This document shows positions 51,888-61,573 of a stretch of 64,000 nucleotides of DNA, piece by piece. The stretch is taken from positions 3,544,699 to 3,608,698 of the forward strand of contig NC_064041.1 in assembly GCF_932526225.1 (NCBI RefSeq). Direction: 5' to 3'. The position numbers were made by a program, and so were the translations under genes. Every line of letters begins with the position of its first letter. Position 1 is the first letter of the stretch. A model generated the notes under the pieces. It saw only the letters and a list, made by a program, of their open reading frames with translations, searched no databases and was not told the DNA's origin. The DNA comes from Nematostella vectensis. Lineage: Eukaryota; Cnidaria; Anthozoa; Actiniaria; Edwardsiidae.

Positions 51888-52226
51888 TCATTTTCTTGCG
51901 AACAAAATATTATTATTTTCGTCAGGTTTCGTATGTACTTCTTTTCTGTCGTTCCTCTTTCTATCTGTCTCGACATGCGCATTACAGCGAGTTCCATTTA
52001 AGGTATGATTGATGGGCTGTGTATTCTTTATGCAAATTGGGTCATTTTCCCGCCAAAAGCGCGCGTCTTCCGGTTCTTCCGTTAAAAGTGTGAGCGCCTC
52101 GCTCATCAGGGTGAAGCGGTGACGCGGAGTCGAGGTTGCGCCAAATGACTTGTAGAACGAGATCGCTGATTTGTTACTCTCTGCAGTCGTCCACATGACT
52201 TGACGGATTCCATTGGCCGTGGCGGT
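51888..52226 (-). CDS. GNAT exon 5, terminal
   Basis: Acceptor TACCCAG at phase 0, then TATANGIRQVMWTTAESNKS and FYKSFGA, the end of the fold. The frame stays open to a stop at 51888 with a hydrophilic tail of unclear status. Confidence 0.8.
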   Translation of the reverse strand, partial: TATANGIRQVMWTTAESNKSAISFYKSFGATSTPRHRFTLMSEALTLLTEEPEDARFWRENDPICIKNTQPINHTLNGTRCNAHVETDRKRNDRKEVHTKPDENNNILFARK

Positions 52227-54995
52227 CTGGGTACGAGAAGACAGGATTTATTTTTTATAGCTGTCTATATCTGGGAGTGTTTTCTAATAGAATCAAAAAG
52301 CCCAAACTGTCGCGATCTCGTACCAGAACAATAAATACAATACACCAAAAACTGGAAATCGACTCTGCCAAATTTTCGTCTTTAATAAGACTTCTTCAGG
52401 GCAGACTGAAGAAGGTGAATCGTTACAAGCTTATTTACATCAGAATAGTGGCGCGAGACGCAAAAAACATTACAACTGACAAAAACGCGCATTTTCTAGA
52501 ATAGCGCGCGCTATGGATAAAAAGAATTTACACATCTCTACGTCGGTTCCTACTACAAAAAAAGTCATCACTATTTTTCTAGTACACTCCCTCACTACAT
52601 CTATTTATTACCAAAGAGCAATTGATTGTAACTGAGTAAATGGCTGAGAAGACTCAAATTTTTAGCATTCACCTCAGCAACTGTTTTCATAAGTGCTCGG
52701 CCGATGCCTTTTCCTAGAATCAAGTAAATGATATAATATGGTTAACGAAGGGGGAGAAATAAAATGAAAATCATGAGTCGTTATCTTGAAGTTCGCTACC
52801 CGAGTACTCAATGTATTGAAATATACTTTTTTACCTCTATAGTGCGGATCCGTGTAAACAAGAATCACATTTAGCTGGCGGCCGAAATAGACGGAGAAGG
52901 CAAATAAGTAAATAACACATCCAACTGGCTTCCACGTGACCGGGTGATCTGCTGCTGTTCCAGGTATTCTTGCCTCAGCAAACAAACACTCAAAGTAATC
53001 CTTGTCCCTTCTGAGACCTGGACACAAGCAAACACACAATCAAAGTAATCCTTGTCCCTTCTGAGACCTGGACACAAGCAAACACACAATCAAAGTAATC
53101 CTTGTCCCTTCTGAGACCTGGACACAAGCAAACACACACTCAAAGTAATCCTTGTCCCTTCTGAGACCTGGACACAAGCAAACACACAATCAATGTAATC
53201 CTTGTCCCTTCTGAGACCTGGACACAAGCAAACACACACTCAAAGTAATCCTTGTCCCTTCTGAGACCTGGACACAAGCAAACACACAATCAAAGTAATC
53301 CTTGTCCCTTCTGAGACCTGGACACAAGCAAACACACAATCAAAGTAATCCTTGTCCCTTCTGAGACCTGGACACAAGCAAACACACACTCAAAGTGACC
53401 CTTGTCCCTTTTGAGATCTGGACACAAGTAGGCATAAACGTGCAAAGCTGAGCTGAGCTGAATGACTGGGCTCAAAAAAAATCTAGAGACATTTAGGATC
53501 TGGAAAAGTTGATTTACAACTTAGTCGGACAAAGGGAGCTCGGGGAATAAACTCGTTCTTAAAAACGGCCATTTTCTATATCACAATAATAAATTAGAAA
53601 ATTTTGGAAAACGTCACCCTCCACCCCTCACTCCTCAGAGCTCTTACATATTCATTTTATCGCCAATCCAGTTAGAGGTGGGTGGAACTGCTCCTTTATA
53701 TTCCAAATAAGGAGAGGGAGAGGAAGGGGGGGCTGGAGGGGACAGGGAGGGGGGGGAGGGTGGATATAGCTTTCTGTTGCTCAGCAGCACTTCTGCCGTC
53801 TATGTGTAAACAATTACTGTTAGCAACATTTCCCCTGTCCTTTATTGGACGATATGGGAATGCATAATGAAGTATTTTCAGATAGAATTTCACACGTAAA
53901 CAGAACACCTATGCAGCTGTCTGCATTGTTGGTGGCTCTTAAACATTGTCACAGGTCCGTTATTGATATACATAGCATATCTATCAGGTTATTCACTGTA
54001 CCTTGTGCGGTTGTTTGGAGAGAGCCAGGTGCCATTTTTACATCCTCGGACAATTGCTTTATAACAAGATAATAAAAATAACTTAAAATGGAATCAAACA
54101 AAAGGCCCAATTGGTCATATTTGTAAACCAGAAGAATATACACCCAAACTGCTATTAGACTCTACCCTGAAGAAGTCTTATTAAAAACAAAATAGTCAGG
54201 TCTGCCGTTAAGAAGTCTTATTTGAGACGAAATTATCAAGTCTGCCCTGAAGAAGTCTTATTAAAAACGAAAATTTGGTACCCTGGTAGCAAGAGCTCTT
54301 GCCTGTTTGTTTCTATGTTCACTTATCCGTGTCGCGACTTTGTTCTTTCGAGTTCTCGTTTGTTTGTGTCCACCGGACACTATTTGGCGAATCGAATACC
54401 AGTTTTTGGTGTATTGTAAAAATAATTGGGAGATGTTGAATCGCTAGGACAGCCTTTATAAGTCGACAAACTAAAGGAATTATTATCTCATTCAAGCACG
54501 CACTCATTGTAAGCACGTTTCTATAGGTTTGGTTTATAGTTTCTCAGGCTACTGTATTAAAGGGATGTCCTTTCTTTCTTTCCTCCCTTATAACATCTTG
54601 GTATTGGCCCGTATCATTAAATTGCAGATCCAAACCCAGTCATCGTTATCAAATGTTACTGTTATTTTTTACCCAAACAATCTTTTCCCATAAAGTATTG
54701 ATACTATATAGGACTCACCGAAAACAAAGCTAGCTGAACCAAAATTTTCTTTCTACCAATGATATTTGTTTTAGTGTAGAAAATGTGTTTTTTATAATTG
54801 CAGACATATCGTTTCACACAAAGAAAATGAAACATTTCCAAAAGCACCTGAAATATGATATAATCATTTGGTTTAATAGCGCTTTTTTATACAAAAAGAT
54901 GATAATAATATGGTTATACTGACCTTAATAAAGTGGTGTATGGCTTCACAGTCATCAGCACTTGCAAGACGTATCCTGAATTGACAAGATGACAT
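51888..54995 (-). CDS. GNAT N-acetyltransferase, SAT1-like (5 exons)
   Basis: Acetyl-CoA dependent amine acetyltransferase related to spermidine/spermine and thialysine N-acetyltransferases (family inference from layout). Exons: 54995-54924, 54056-54002, 53017-52835, 52713-52673, 52226-51888, all GT/AG with matching phases. The N-terminus FRIRLASADDCEAIHHFIK matches GNAT beta-1/alpha-1. YFECLFAEA fits the SAT1 strand ending in AE, and YRGKGIGRALM is the acetyl-CoA motif (R-x-x-G-x-G). NKSAISFYKSFGA is the conserved NxxAxxFYxxxGA of the last helix. The usual family length is about 170; here the last exon runs about 45 residues past the end of the fold (after EEPEDARFW), so a further splice or an odd tail is possible. 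The 5' edge of exon 3 lies in a 50-bp tandem array that copies this splice acceptor. Confidence 0.82.
52300..52412 (-). repeat. Dispersed repeat R2, copy in GNAT intron 4
   Basis: Minus strand: TCTGCCCTGAAGAAGTCTTA, then a perfect hairpin GTCTT-ATTA-AAGAC, GAAA and GGCAGA, then CCAGTTTTTGGTGTATTGTA. Same family as 54125-54425 and 28157-28262. Confidence 0.75.
52673..52713 (-). CDS. GNAT exon 4 (41 nt)
   Basis: A tiny exon encoding KGIGRALMKTVAE. It completes the acetyl-CoA binding loop started in exon 3 (YRG|KGIG). Acceptor ATTCTAG, donor GTGAAT. Confidence 0.85.
52835..53017 (-). CDS. GNAT exon 3
   Basis: A 183-nt exon from LRRDKDYFECLFAEARI to VYTDPHYRG, containing the central strands. 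The acceptor TTGTGTCCAG is repeated every 50 bp upstream, so the splice position is inferred as the copy nearest the open frame. Confidence 0.8.
52985..53445. repeat. 50-bp tandem repeat over a splice acceptor and exon edge
   Basis: About nine copies of a 50-bp unit. On the minus strand each unit contains a CTTGTGTCCAG acceptor followed by GTCTCAGAAGGGACAAGG, the first bases of GNAT exon 3. Copies alternate between CACAATC and CACACTC variants, so an original 50-bp unit probably doubled to 100 bp and then spread. Confidence 0.92.
53446..54001 (-). other. GNAT intron 2, upstream part
   Basis: Holds a purine-rich run at about 53710-53762 and otherwise no recognised feature. Confidence 0.4.
54002..54056 (-). 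CDS. GNAT exon 2
   Basis: A 55-nt exon, acceptor TTATAAAG, donor GTACAG, encoding QLSEDVKMAPGSLQTTAQ. It occupies the variable alpha-1/alpha-2 region and supplies the single base that exon 3 needs. Similarity here is weak; the phase fit is the main support. Confidence 0.6.
54125..54425 (+). repeat. Dispersed repeat R2, longer copy in GNAT intron 1
   Basis: Three closely spaced AAGAAGTCTTATT hairpin modules (near 54168, 54212, 54249), then an insert of about 100 bp, then ATACCAGTTTTTGGTGTATT. Tandem modules of this sort are seen at the ends of Penelope-like elements, but the assignment is tentative. Confidence 0.7.
54924..54995 (-). CDS. GNAT exon 1
   Basis: ATG at 54995 opens MSSCQFRIRLASADDCEAI, the typical R-x-A-x-x-x-D-x-x-x-I start of a GNAT fold. 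72 nt, phase 0, donor GTCAGT. Confidence 0.75.
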
Positions 54996-55594
54996 CCCGG
55001 GATCCTAAAACATTAACCAAATTAGGAGAAGGGTACCCCTTAACCCTTATACAAGACACTATATTTATAATATTGAAAAGAAACGTTGATACCGATTTTA
55101 AGTCGCCCATTACTCAGACAAGAGCCAAAATAGCGTTTGGATGTTCTTGTATATACCGTCGATGTGTGATGAGACTAAAAGAGAGTGTTAATACTGATGG
55201 TTCACTCGGAGCAGTGGGACGCTTTTAAATATTGATGATAACTGGAATGACAAAAAAAATTACCATAAAATCCGAAGCTGGCAATTTGCCTCTGCAAATA
55301 TTATCAATTCTTTTACATTCTTGTTAATGTTTTCTTATTGTTCTATACCCCCCTTTTTGACCTTCTTAACAAGACAATATCAATGAGCTTTTGATTCTCA
55401 TTTTGTCCTGAAGCGTCTGGGAGTAGCGCTTAGTCAATCATACCAGCGTGACCAATCAGCACCTTTGCTGTGTGCAGTCAATTGGTTTAGCCATTGATTG
55501 GTTTAGGGGATTGACTACGCGCTATTCCCAAACGAGAAAAGGATTTTGGATTCGCCGAGTGTAGGATTGTGGTCAGGAACCGTGACCAGTCACG
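54996..55594. other. GNAT upstream region with a small inverted-repeat element
   Basis: Around 55418-55531, GTCTGGGAGTAGCGCTTAGTC and an inverted partner (GACTACGCGCTATTCCCAAAC on the plus strand) bracket about 70 bp, a MITE-like structure just 5' of the LTR. Confidence 0.5.
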
Positions 55595-55742
55595 TGTAAG
55601 GGATTACATAACGGATGTAAGGGATTATGGGTAGGAGTAGAGGGGCCGGAGTGCTATGTATATATGCGATAAGAGTAGGATAATAAAGCGGATGATATAC
55701 GAATATTGCCGTCGTTTAAAGCATTCGACCCAGAACATTACA
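55595..55742 (+). repeat. Candidate 5' LTR of Ty3/gypsy element 1
   Basis: A 148-bp segment starting TGTAAGGGATTACATAAC and ending ACATTACA, i.e. TG...CA ends, with an AATAAA inside. It is followed directly by TTGGCGACGAGG, a normal place for a primer binding site. No 3' LTR exists in the window to compare with, because the element is truncated. Confidence 0.5.
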
Positions 55743-55743
55743 T

Positions 55744-55755
55744 TGGCGACGAGGT
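55744..55755 (+). promoter_or_regulatory. Primer binding site of element 1
   Basis: TGGCGACGAGG begins with TGG (pairing to a tRNA CCA end) two bases after the presumed LTR. The priming tRNA was not identified. Confidence 0.4.
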
Positions 55756-55828
55756 AAACTGTTATTTCTTTGGCTGAACGGCTTTGTTGAAGAAGATAGA
55801 GGCGACTTTTAGACTGATTATTTGCGGC

Positions 55829-56477
55829 ATGCCAGACGACAATAGTGAGACGGCGGCGATCCTAACTCCGATAGATGTGAGAGGGATTCCCTGCTTTAAC
55901 CCCAGGGAAGACTCTTCAAACTTGGCGATCAGATGGAAGAAATGGAAGCGGTCATTCAACCTTTATCTGACAGCAAAAGGAGTAGTGAATGACAAACAGA
56001 AGGTAGCGCTAATTCTGCACACGGCGGGACTAGACCTACAGGAAGTTTATTTTACTTTGGTCGGCGAAGACGAGGAAAAAGCATTCTCTGAATGTGTAAA
56101 GCTTCTGGACGACTATTTCATTCCTAAAGTCAATTTGCCATTTGAAAGGCACCAGTTTCGCCAATGAGTCAGGCTCAGGCGAGAAAGTTGATTAGTTTGT
56201 ATCACGTTTGAGACAAAAAGCGAGCACGTGCGACTTCAATAACGTAGACGAAACAATACGGTATCAACTAATAGAGAAGTGTTTAGAATCTAAACTGAGG
56301 CGGAAATTCTTGGTGAAAGTAAACGCTAGTTTGAAAGATTTACAAGATGTGGCTCGCGCTTACGAGGCCGTAGAAGAACAAATGAAGTTATTAGAGAGTT
56401 CGCACGCGGTGAACGCACTCAACCAAAACATGAATAATGGCGGTGATCACAAAAAGATAAACCGAAATCAGGCCTGA
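55829..56477 (+). pseudogene. Ty3/gypsy element 1, gag (broken)
   Basis: Capsid-like protein starting MPDDNSETAAILTPIDVRG, with the RWKKWKRSFNLYL motif of retroelement Gag. The frame breaks near 56165, and an in-frame TAG sits where the FVSRLRQKAS segment should be continuous, so the gene is decayed. A further frameshift follows near 56475 before the zinc knuckles. Confidence 0.85.
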
Positions 56478-56917
56478 ACCAAGGACGTTGCTTTAATTGC
56501 AATCGGACAGGACATATTGCGAGAGACCCAGTCTGTCCCGCGAAATCTCAGAACTGTAACTCGTGCGGGATAAAAAGCCATTTCTCGGCGTGTTGCAAGA
56601 TTACACGGAGAAAGGGCAACGCGTATCAGGTTGCCGCCGAGGAGAACGGGGATTCGGAAATAGACGAGTCGTATGCGTTTGCGGTCGGACAGAATGACGG
56701 CGCTCGCTCTGGCGAAGTGAACCTGACTATCGGAGGAGTAAGCCTAGAGGGAGTCCTGATTGACTCGGGAGCTACATGTAATCTTATTGATTATGCGACG
56801 TGGACTTACTTGAAGGACCATCGAGTAGAATGCAACTCCGCGAGTTCCAACAAGAAATTGTTTGCTACGGACAAAGAAAACCAATTGACGTCGCAGGAAC
56901 TTTCACGACAGAGATAA
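56478..56917 (+). pseudogene. Ty3/gypsy element 1, zinc knuckles and protease
   Basis: CFNCNRTGHIARDPVC and CNSCGIKSHFSACC are two CCHC-type knuckles, the first with altered spacing. About 60 codons later comes VLIDSGATCNLID, the active-site DSG of a retroviral-type aspartic protease. The frame differs from that of gag. Confidence 0.85.
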
Positions 56918-56982
56918 TATGCTAGGCGAGTGGCAAGAAATGCCGGGACGAGTTCACGATTATAAGAGGGAAAGGAAAGGCT

Positions 56983-58346
56983 TTGCTAGGAAAGAAGACA
57001 GCCGAGCAGATAAAAGTACTTAGGGACGGGCCGGAGACAAGAGAAAGTGTGAATGCGGTTGTAGAAGGTAGCGATTCTGATATTCGCGAACAGTATTCAA
57101 TATTACATCAATATTCAATATTACAGTATTTGATATATTTTCGGGAGTCGGAAAACTCCAAGATTACAAGTTGAAACTTCATGTCGATGAAGGAGTCTCG
57201 CCTGTCGCACAGCCTGTGTTTAGCAAAATCGACTTGAAGTGGGGTTTCCATCAAATTGAGCTAGACGAGGACTCGAGAGACATCACTACATTCGTGACGC
57301 ACTGGGGATTGTATCGATACCGGAGATTAATGTTTGGGATTTCATCAGCACCAGAGAAATATCAGAAAATCATTTCGGATGTTTTGACCGGCTGTAACGG
57401 AGTGGCGAACATTGCAGACGATTTGATTATTTATGGAACTGATCTAGCCGAACACGATGCAAATTTGCATGAAGTGCTGTCACGGCTACAGGAGAAAGGC
57501 CTGACAGTAAATGGAGACAAGTGTCAATTTAGATTACCCAAGATGACATTCTTTGGGCATGAGCTCAGTGCGCAAGGAATTACACCGAGCGAAGAGAAGA
57601 TTGCGGCAATAGTGAATGCGAGACCACCACAAAATGCTTCTGAAGTGAGATCATTTGTACAGCTTGTACAATATTCGGCGAAGTTCATTCCAAATTTTTC
57701 ACAGATCGCCGAACCGTTGCGGCGTATCCTCAGAAAGGAACAGTCTTTTGTCTGGGATACAGAACAACAAGAGGCATTTGACAGGCTAAAGAAACGGATG
57801 ACTACCGCGACTGCATTAGCATATTTTAAGAGTGATTGCAAGACGAGAATTGTGACGGATGCGGGACCGGAAGGGATTGGCGCCGTTTTGCTTCAACTAC
57901 AAGACGAACAGTGGAGAGCTGTATCGTATGCCTCCAGGAATCTTTCAGATGTGGAAAGGCGTTATGCTCAGACAGAGAACGAGGAGCTTGCTGTCGTGTG
58001 GGCATGCGAAGGATTCAACATTCACGTGTATTGTCGGGAGTTTGAATTGGAGACAGACTACAAGCCATTGGAATGTATTTTCGGTAAGACCTCGAAACCG
58101 TCAGCAAGGATCAAAAGATGGGTGTTACGACTCCAGATCTACAACTACAAAGTGATTTATCGGCCTGGGAAGAAAAACATTGCAGATGCTTTGTCGAGAC
58201 TGAATCAGAGTAGACCAAAGGATAAGAGCAGCGAGACCAAGGACACTGTTAGATTTGTGGCTATGGAGGCAACACCGGTTGCGTTGACAACCAAGGAAAT
58301 TGAGCGCGCGTCAGAGAACGACCCGGAACTACAAAGCGTCCACTAA
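56983..58346 (+). pseudogene. Ty3/gypsy element 1, reverse transcriptase and RNase H (internally deleted)
   Basis: Starts with LLGKKTAEQIKVLRDGPETR-type linker sequence. RT proper shows FSKIDLKWGFHQ, FGISSAPEKYQ, the catalytic IADDLIIYG box, and then RNase H (IVTDAGPEGIGAVLLQ, with TENEELAVVWA) ending in the typical NIADALSRL. The segment between VAQPV and FSKIDLKW is missing near 57218: RT motifs 1 and 2 are deleted in frame. An in-frame TAA ends the ORF at 58344-58346 inside the pre-integrase linker. Confidence 0.9.
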
Positions 58347-59327
58347 TACATCAGGTCTGGAGACTGGTCTCAGTGTAAACTAGCGGCGTACACTTGTATA
58401 AAGAATGAACTGTGCACTGTAGGGAAGCTTGTTATGCGAGGAGACAGAATTATTATCCCTGGAAGTTTGAGGAGCAGAGTCCTGGAGGCAGCACACGAGG
58501 GACACCAGGGCATAGTAAAGACCAAGAGCCGACTTAGGACGAAAGTTTGGTGACCTAAGATGGACAGTGACGCCGAGCGTGTCTGCAAATCTTGTCACGG
58601 ATGTCAAGTGGTTGGGCAGTTTGCTGCCCCAGAACCAATGAAAAGGTCGGAACCGCCGTCCGGACCGTGGCAAGACCTGGCCATCGAGCTCATGGGGCCA
58701 ATGCCGACAGGAGAAAGCTTGTTAGCAATAGCTGATTATTACAGTCGTTTTTACGAGGTAGTTATTATGAACTCAACTACATCACACAAGGTAGTTAATG
58801 CCCTAACCCAAATCTTCGCCAGGTTCAGATTCCCTCACTCGATTAAGTCGGATAATGGGTCCCAGTTCGTCAGCGAAGAGTTTACAAGATATCTACGGGA
58901 ATGCAGGATCGAGCACAGGACATCGCCACCACTTTGGCCGCAGTCAAATGGCGAAGTTGAACGACAGACCCGCACGCTGTTAAAGGCACTCAAGATAGCA
59001 GCGGTGGAAGGCAAGAACTGGAGAAACGAGCTGCCAACATTTCTGTTAGCATATCGTTCTACTCCGCAAGCGACCACGGGAGCGACCACACCATTTTTGA
59101 TGTTCGGTACAGAGCTCAAAACAAAATTGCCAGAACTCAGAGGGGAGAAGTCAATTTCGGATGAGAGTATGAGGGATTTCGAATGGAGGAACAAGTTGAG
59201 TCAAAAGAGTTATGCGGACGACAAGCGTCATGCGGTAAGCAGTCCTATAGTACCAGGGGACAAGGTGTTGCTGGAAAACACCAAAACATCTGGGGAACTG
59301 GAGCCGAATTTTAAAACAGAACCGTAT
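58347..59327 (+). pseudogene. Ty3/gypsy element 1, integrase (nonsense and truncated)
   Basis: An HHCC zinc finger region (EAAHEGHQG ... CKSCHGC) and the DDE core: AIADYYSR, KSDNGSQF and NGEVERQ. A TGA at 58551-58553 replaces the second W of the KVWWPKM motif, and the C-terminus is cut after NFKTEPY, where element 2 begins. No chromodomain or envelope gene was seen. Confidence 0.9.
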
Positions 59328-59568
59328 ATGCAATGGGGTGTCCCTCTTGTGTAATGACTGCCCCCAAGCCTACGTTGGAGCTGTCACTTTCAATGGTTAC
59401 CTCTTTGTTGACATCATAATAGTGTAATACCGGTGCTTTGGTGATCATCATCTTAATCTTCTCAAAGGCTTTCTGGTGCTGTGGCAGCCAGTCAAACACT
59501 GCATCCTTGTCAGTCAGACTTCGGAGAGGTTCTGCAACCGTGCTTAGCTGAGGAAGCAATTTTGACAA
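59327..59568 (-). pseudogene. Ty3/gypsy element 2, RNase H fragment
   Basis: Minus strand: LSTVAEPLRSLTDKDAVFDW followed by VTIESDSSNVGLGAVITQEG and HPIAY, the start of RNase H. It is cut at the junction with element 1. It is joined by a frameshift near 59570 to the RT frame. Confidence 0.88.
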
Positions 59569-60247
59569 GTGACAACACTAATGAGGCGCTGGACGCCTGC
59601 AATATCAACAGGCTGCGGCATCTCACAGATGGCTTTCACTTTTTCTAGATCAGCAGAGATTCCGTCTGCGCTGAGGACATGTCCTATGTAGGTCACCCTT
59701 TCCAACTTGATCTTGAGCTTCTTTGGGTTGAGCTTCAGTTTGTGTTCTCTGCATCTATCCAGTAGGTCTTTGAGAGCTGCATCATGACATGCCATTGCTT
59801 CTTCTTCTGTGTCACCCGTTCTACAGATGATGATGTCATCATGGACTGCTGCGATGTTTGGAAGGCCTTCAATACATTTATTGATTCTGCGCTGGAACTC
59901 TTCTGGGGCGGACTTGATCCCGAATGGCATTCGCAACCACCTGTGACGTCCATAAGGTGTACAGAATGTTGTGAGGTAGCTTGATGGCTCGTCCAAGACA
60001 TCTTGCAGAAATCCATCTTTTGCATCGACTACTGGGAATACCTTGGTATTGGTCAGTTTGGGTGACACTTCGTCAATAGTTGGAGTTGGATAGTGTTTCT
60101 GATTATGGTCTTGTTCAACTCCGATGGGTCTAGTCATACTCGTAGCTTGTTTGGTTGTCCGACTACCACCATGCTGCTTATCCATGGCGTTGGAGTAGTT
60201 ACTTTAGCGATTACTGCCATTTCCTCAAGATCCTAAATCTTCTTCTT
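59544..60247 (-). pseudogene. Ty3/gypsy element 2, reverse transcriptase (broken)
   Basis: RT with VVDAKDGF, LRMPFGIKSAPEEFQRRI, a catalytic VHDDIII box in place of the commoner VADDIL, and RVTYIGHVLS. Upstream, the MVVV...KLRV motif is interrupted by a stop and a frameshift near 60110-60140. A different lineage from element 1, judged by sequence at each motif. Confidence 0.88.
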
Positions 60248-61090
60248 CTATTTATCCTGTACTGGGATAGGGACGCGCCTGGGATTGTTCTGCTTGGGTT
60301 TCACAGTTGGATCTGTTTCTACGTGGTATGTACCCGGCAGCCTTCCAAGTCCACTGAAGACATCCTTGTAGTCATGTAAGACATGCTGTTTTGTCAGGGG
60401 TTCTTTTGGACCTGGCTCGATTTGGTGGAGACATTCTTCACTGAATTCAAGGAGCTTAAGTGCTTCGCAGACTCTGCCTGAGAGTAATGACGTTGGTGCC
60501 TCTTTGATTATCTGACAGTGAACCTTTCTTGTGATCCCATTTGCTGTGCAGTGAAGCTTGACTTGCCCCATGGGTTTGATGGTTGACTGATTGTAGGCTC
60601 GCAGATCAGTTTTGGACTGCTCGGGTTGCTTCTTGGTCAGCTTATTGTAGTCGTTAAGGGATAGTGTGCTGCATGTTGCTCCGGTATCAAGCTGAAATTT
60701 GATTGACTGCCTGGCCGTCTCATCTTGTGTCACAGCTAACACTTGTGCAAAAAACTGCTTTTTCTTTTGGTTTGACTGAATGGTATACAGGCTGCCATTG
60801 CTGGAGAATTCATCATCATCGTCACTGCATGAGCTCTCTTCTAGTTGGTGTACGCCTTGTTTACCATTTCTAGTCTGCTTGTCTGGCTTCTGTTGAGGCT
60901 GGCTCGCCAAATGATCTTGACCAGTGGACATGCAAACTCTAGCGAAGTGATTCTTCTTGCTGCATTTACTGCAGACCTGTCCGAATGCTTTGCATTTTCC
61001 AGCGGCATGGCTGTCACCACAGTACTTCTACACCACAGGCATTCTGTGATCTGCCTCGGCTTTGATTTGGACTTGTTTTGCTTCGTATAG
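60248..61090 (-). pseudogene. Ty3/gypsy element 2, zinc knuckle and protease
   Basis: Minus strand: HAAGKCKAFGQVCSKC and KKNHFARVC form the nucleocapsid knuckle, followed by a linker with an acidic stretch (SDDDDE). FQLDTGATCSTLSLNDYNKL carries the aspartic protease DTG. The linker to RT includes YHVETDPTVKPKQNNPRRVP, typical of the region just before RT. Confidence 0.85.
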
Positions 61091-61573
61091 TGGACGGTAT
61101 CAGTTGGCTGTGAAGCTGTCTAACTGCCATCTCACTTGTGCGACAAATTTTTATTGCTTTGTCTAGGTCTAGTTCTTCCCGAGAAGGCGTTCTCGAGTGT
61201 CACTGTTGTTAACCCCAAATACAATCCGGTCCCTTAACATTTCATTCTCAAGAGTAATGTACTTGCATGTGGTAATGCGAGTACAAGTACCTCTCATATA
61301 TAATGTTCCTCTTGGACTGGAATTCCTCATCAATTTTTCCAGAATAGATGTGGGGGACTTTCGTTCATGATCGGTGAGGGGCAAATTCTTGTAAATTCTG
61401 TAGCAATCTTTGCCCATGACAGTCAAGAGAGTCGCTACCACGATTGCATCCAATTTCTTGTTTAATTCCGTCGCTATAATATAGTTTTCCCAGCTGTCTT
61501 TGAATATTTCCCAGTTGGTGGCCATATCTCCCTGCATTTCGAGGGGTTGGGTCGTTGGAAGCGACTTTGCCAT
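61091..61573 (-). pseudogene. Ty3/gypsy element 2, gag (frameshifted)
   Basis: Starts at ATG 61573, MAKSLPTTQPLEMQGD, with NWEIFKDSWENYI, a common retroelement Gag motif, and LRDRIVFGVNNSDTRERLL. One base change near 61175 shifts the frame; the expected continuation (LDLDKAIKICRTSEMA) is in the next frame. Confidence 0.85.

Noticed and set aside
52985-53445. Regular 50-bp repeats resembling a CRISPR array
   Set aside because: Direct tandem copies without unique spacers, in a eukaryotic intron.
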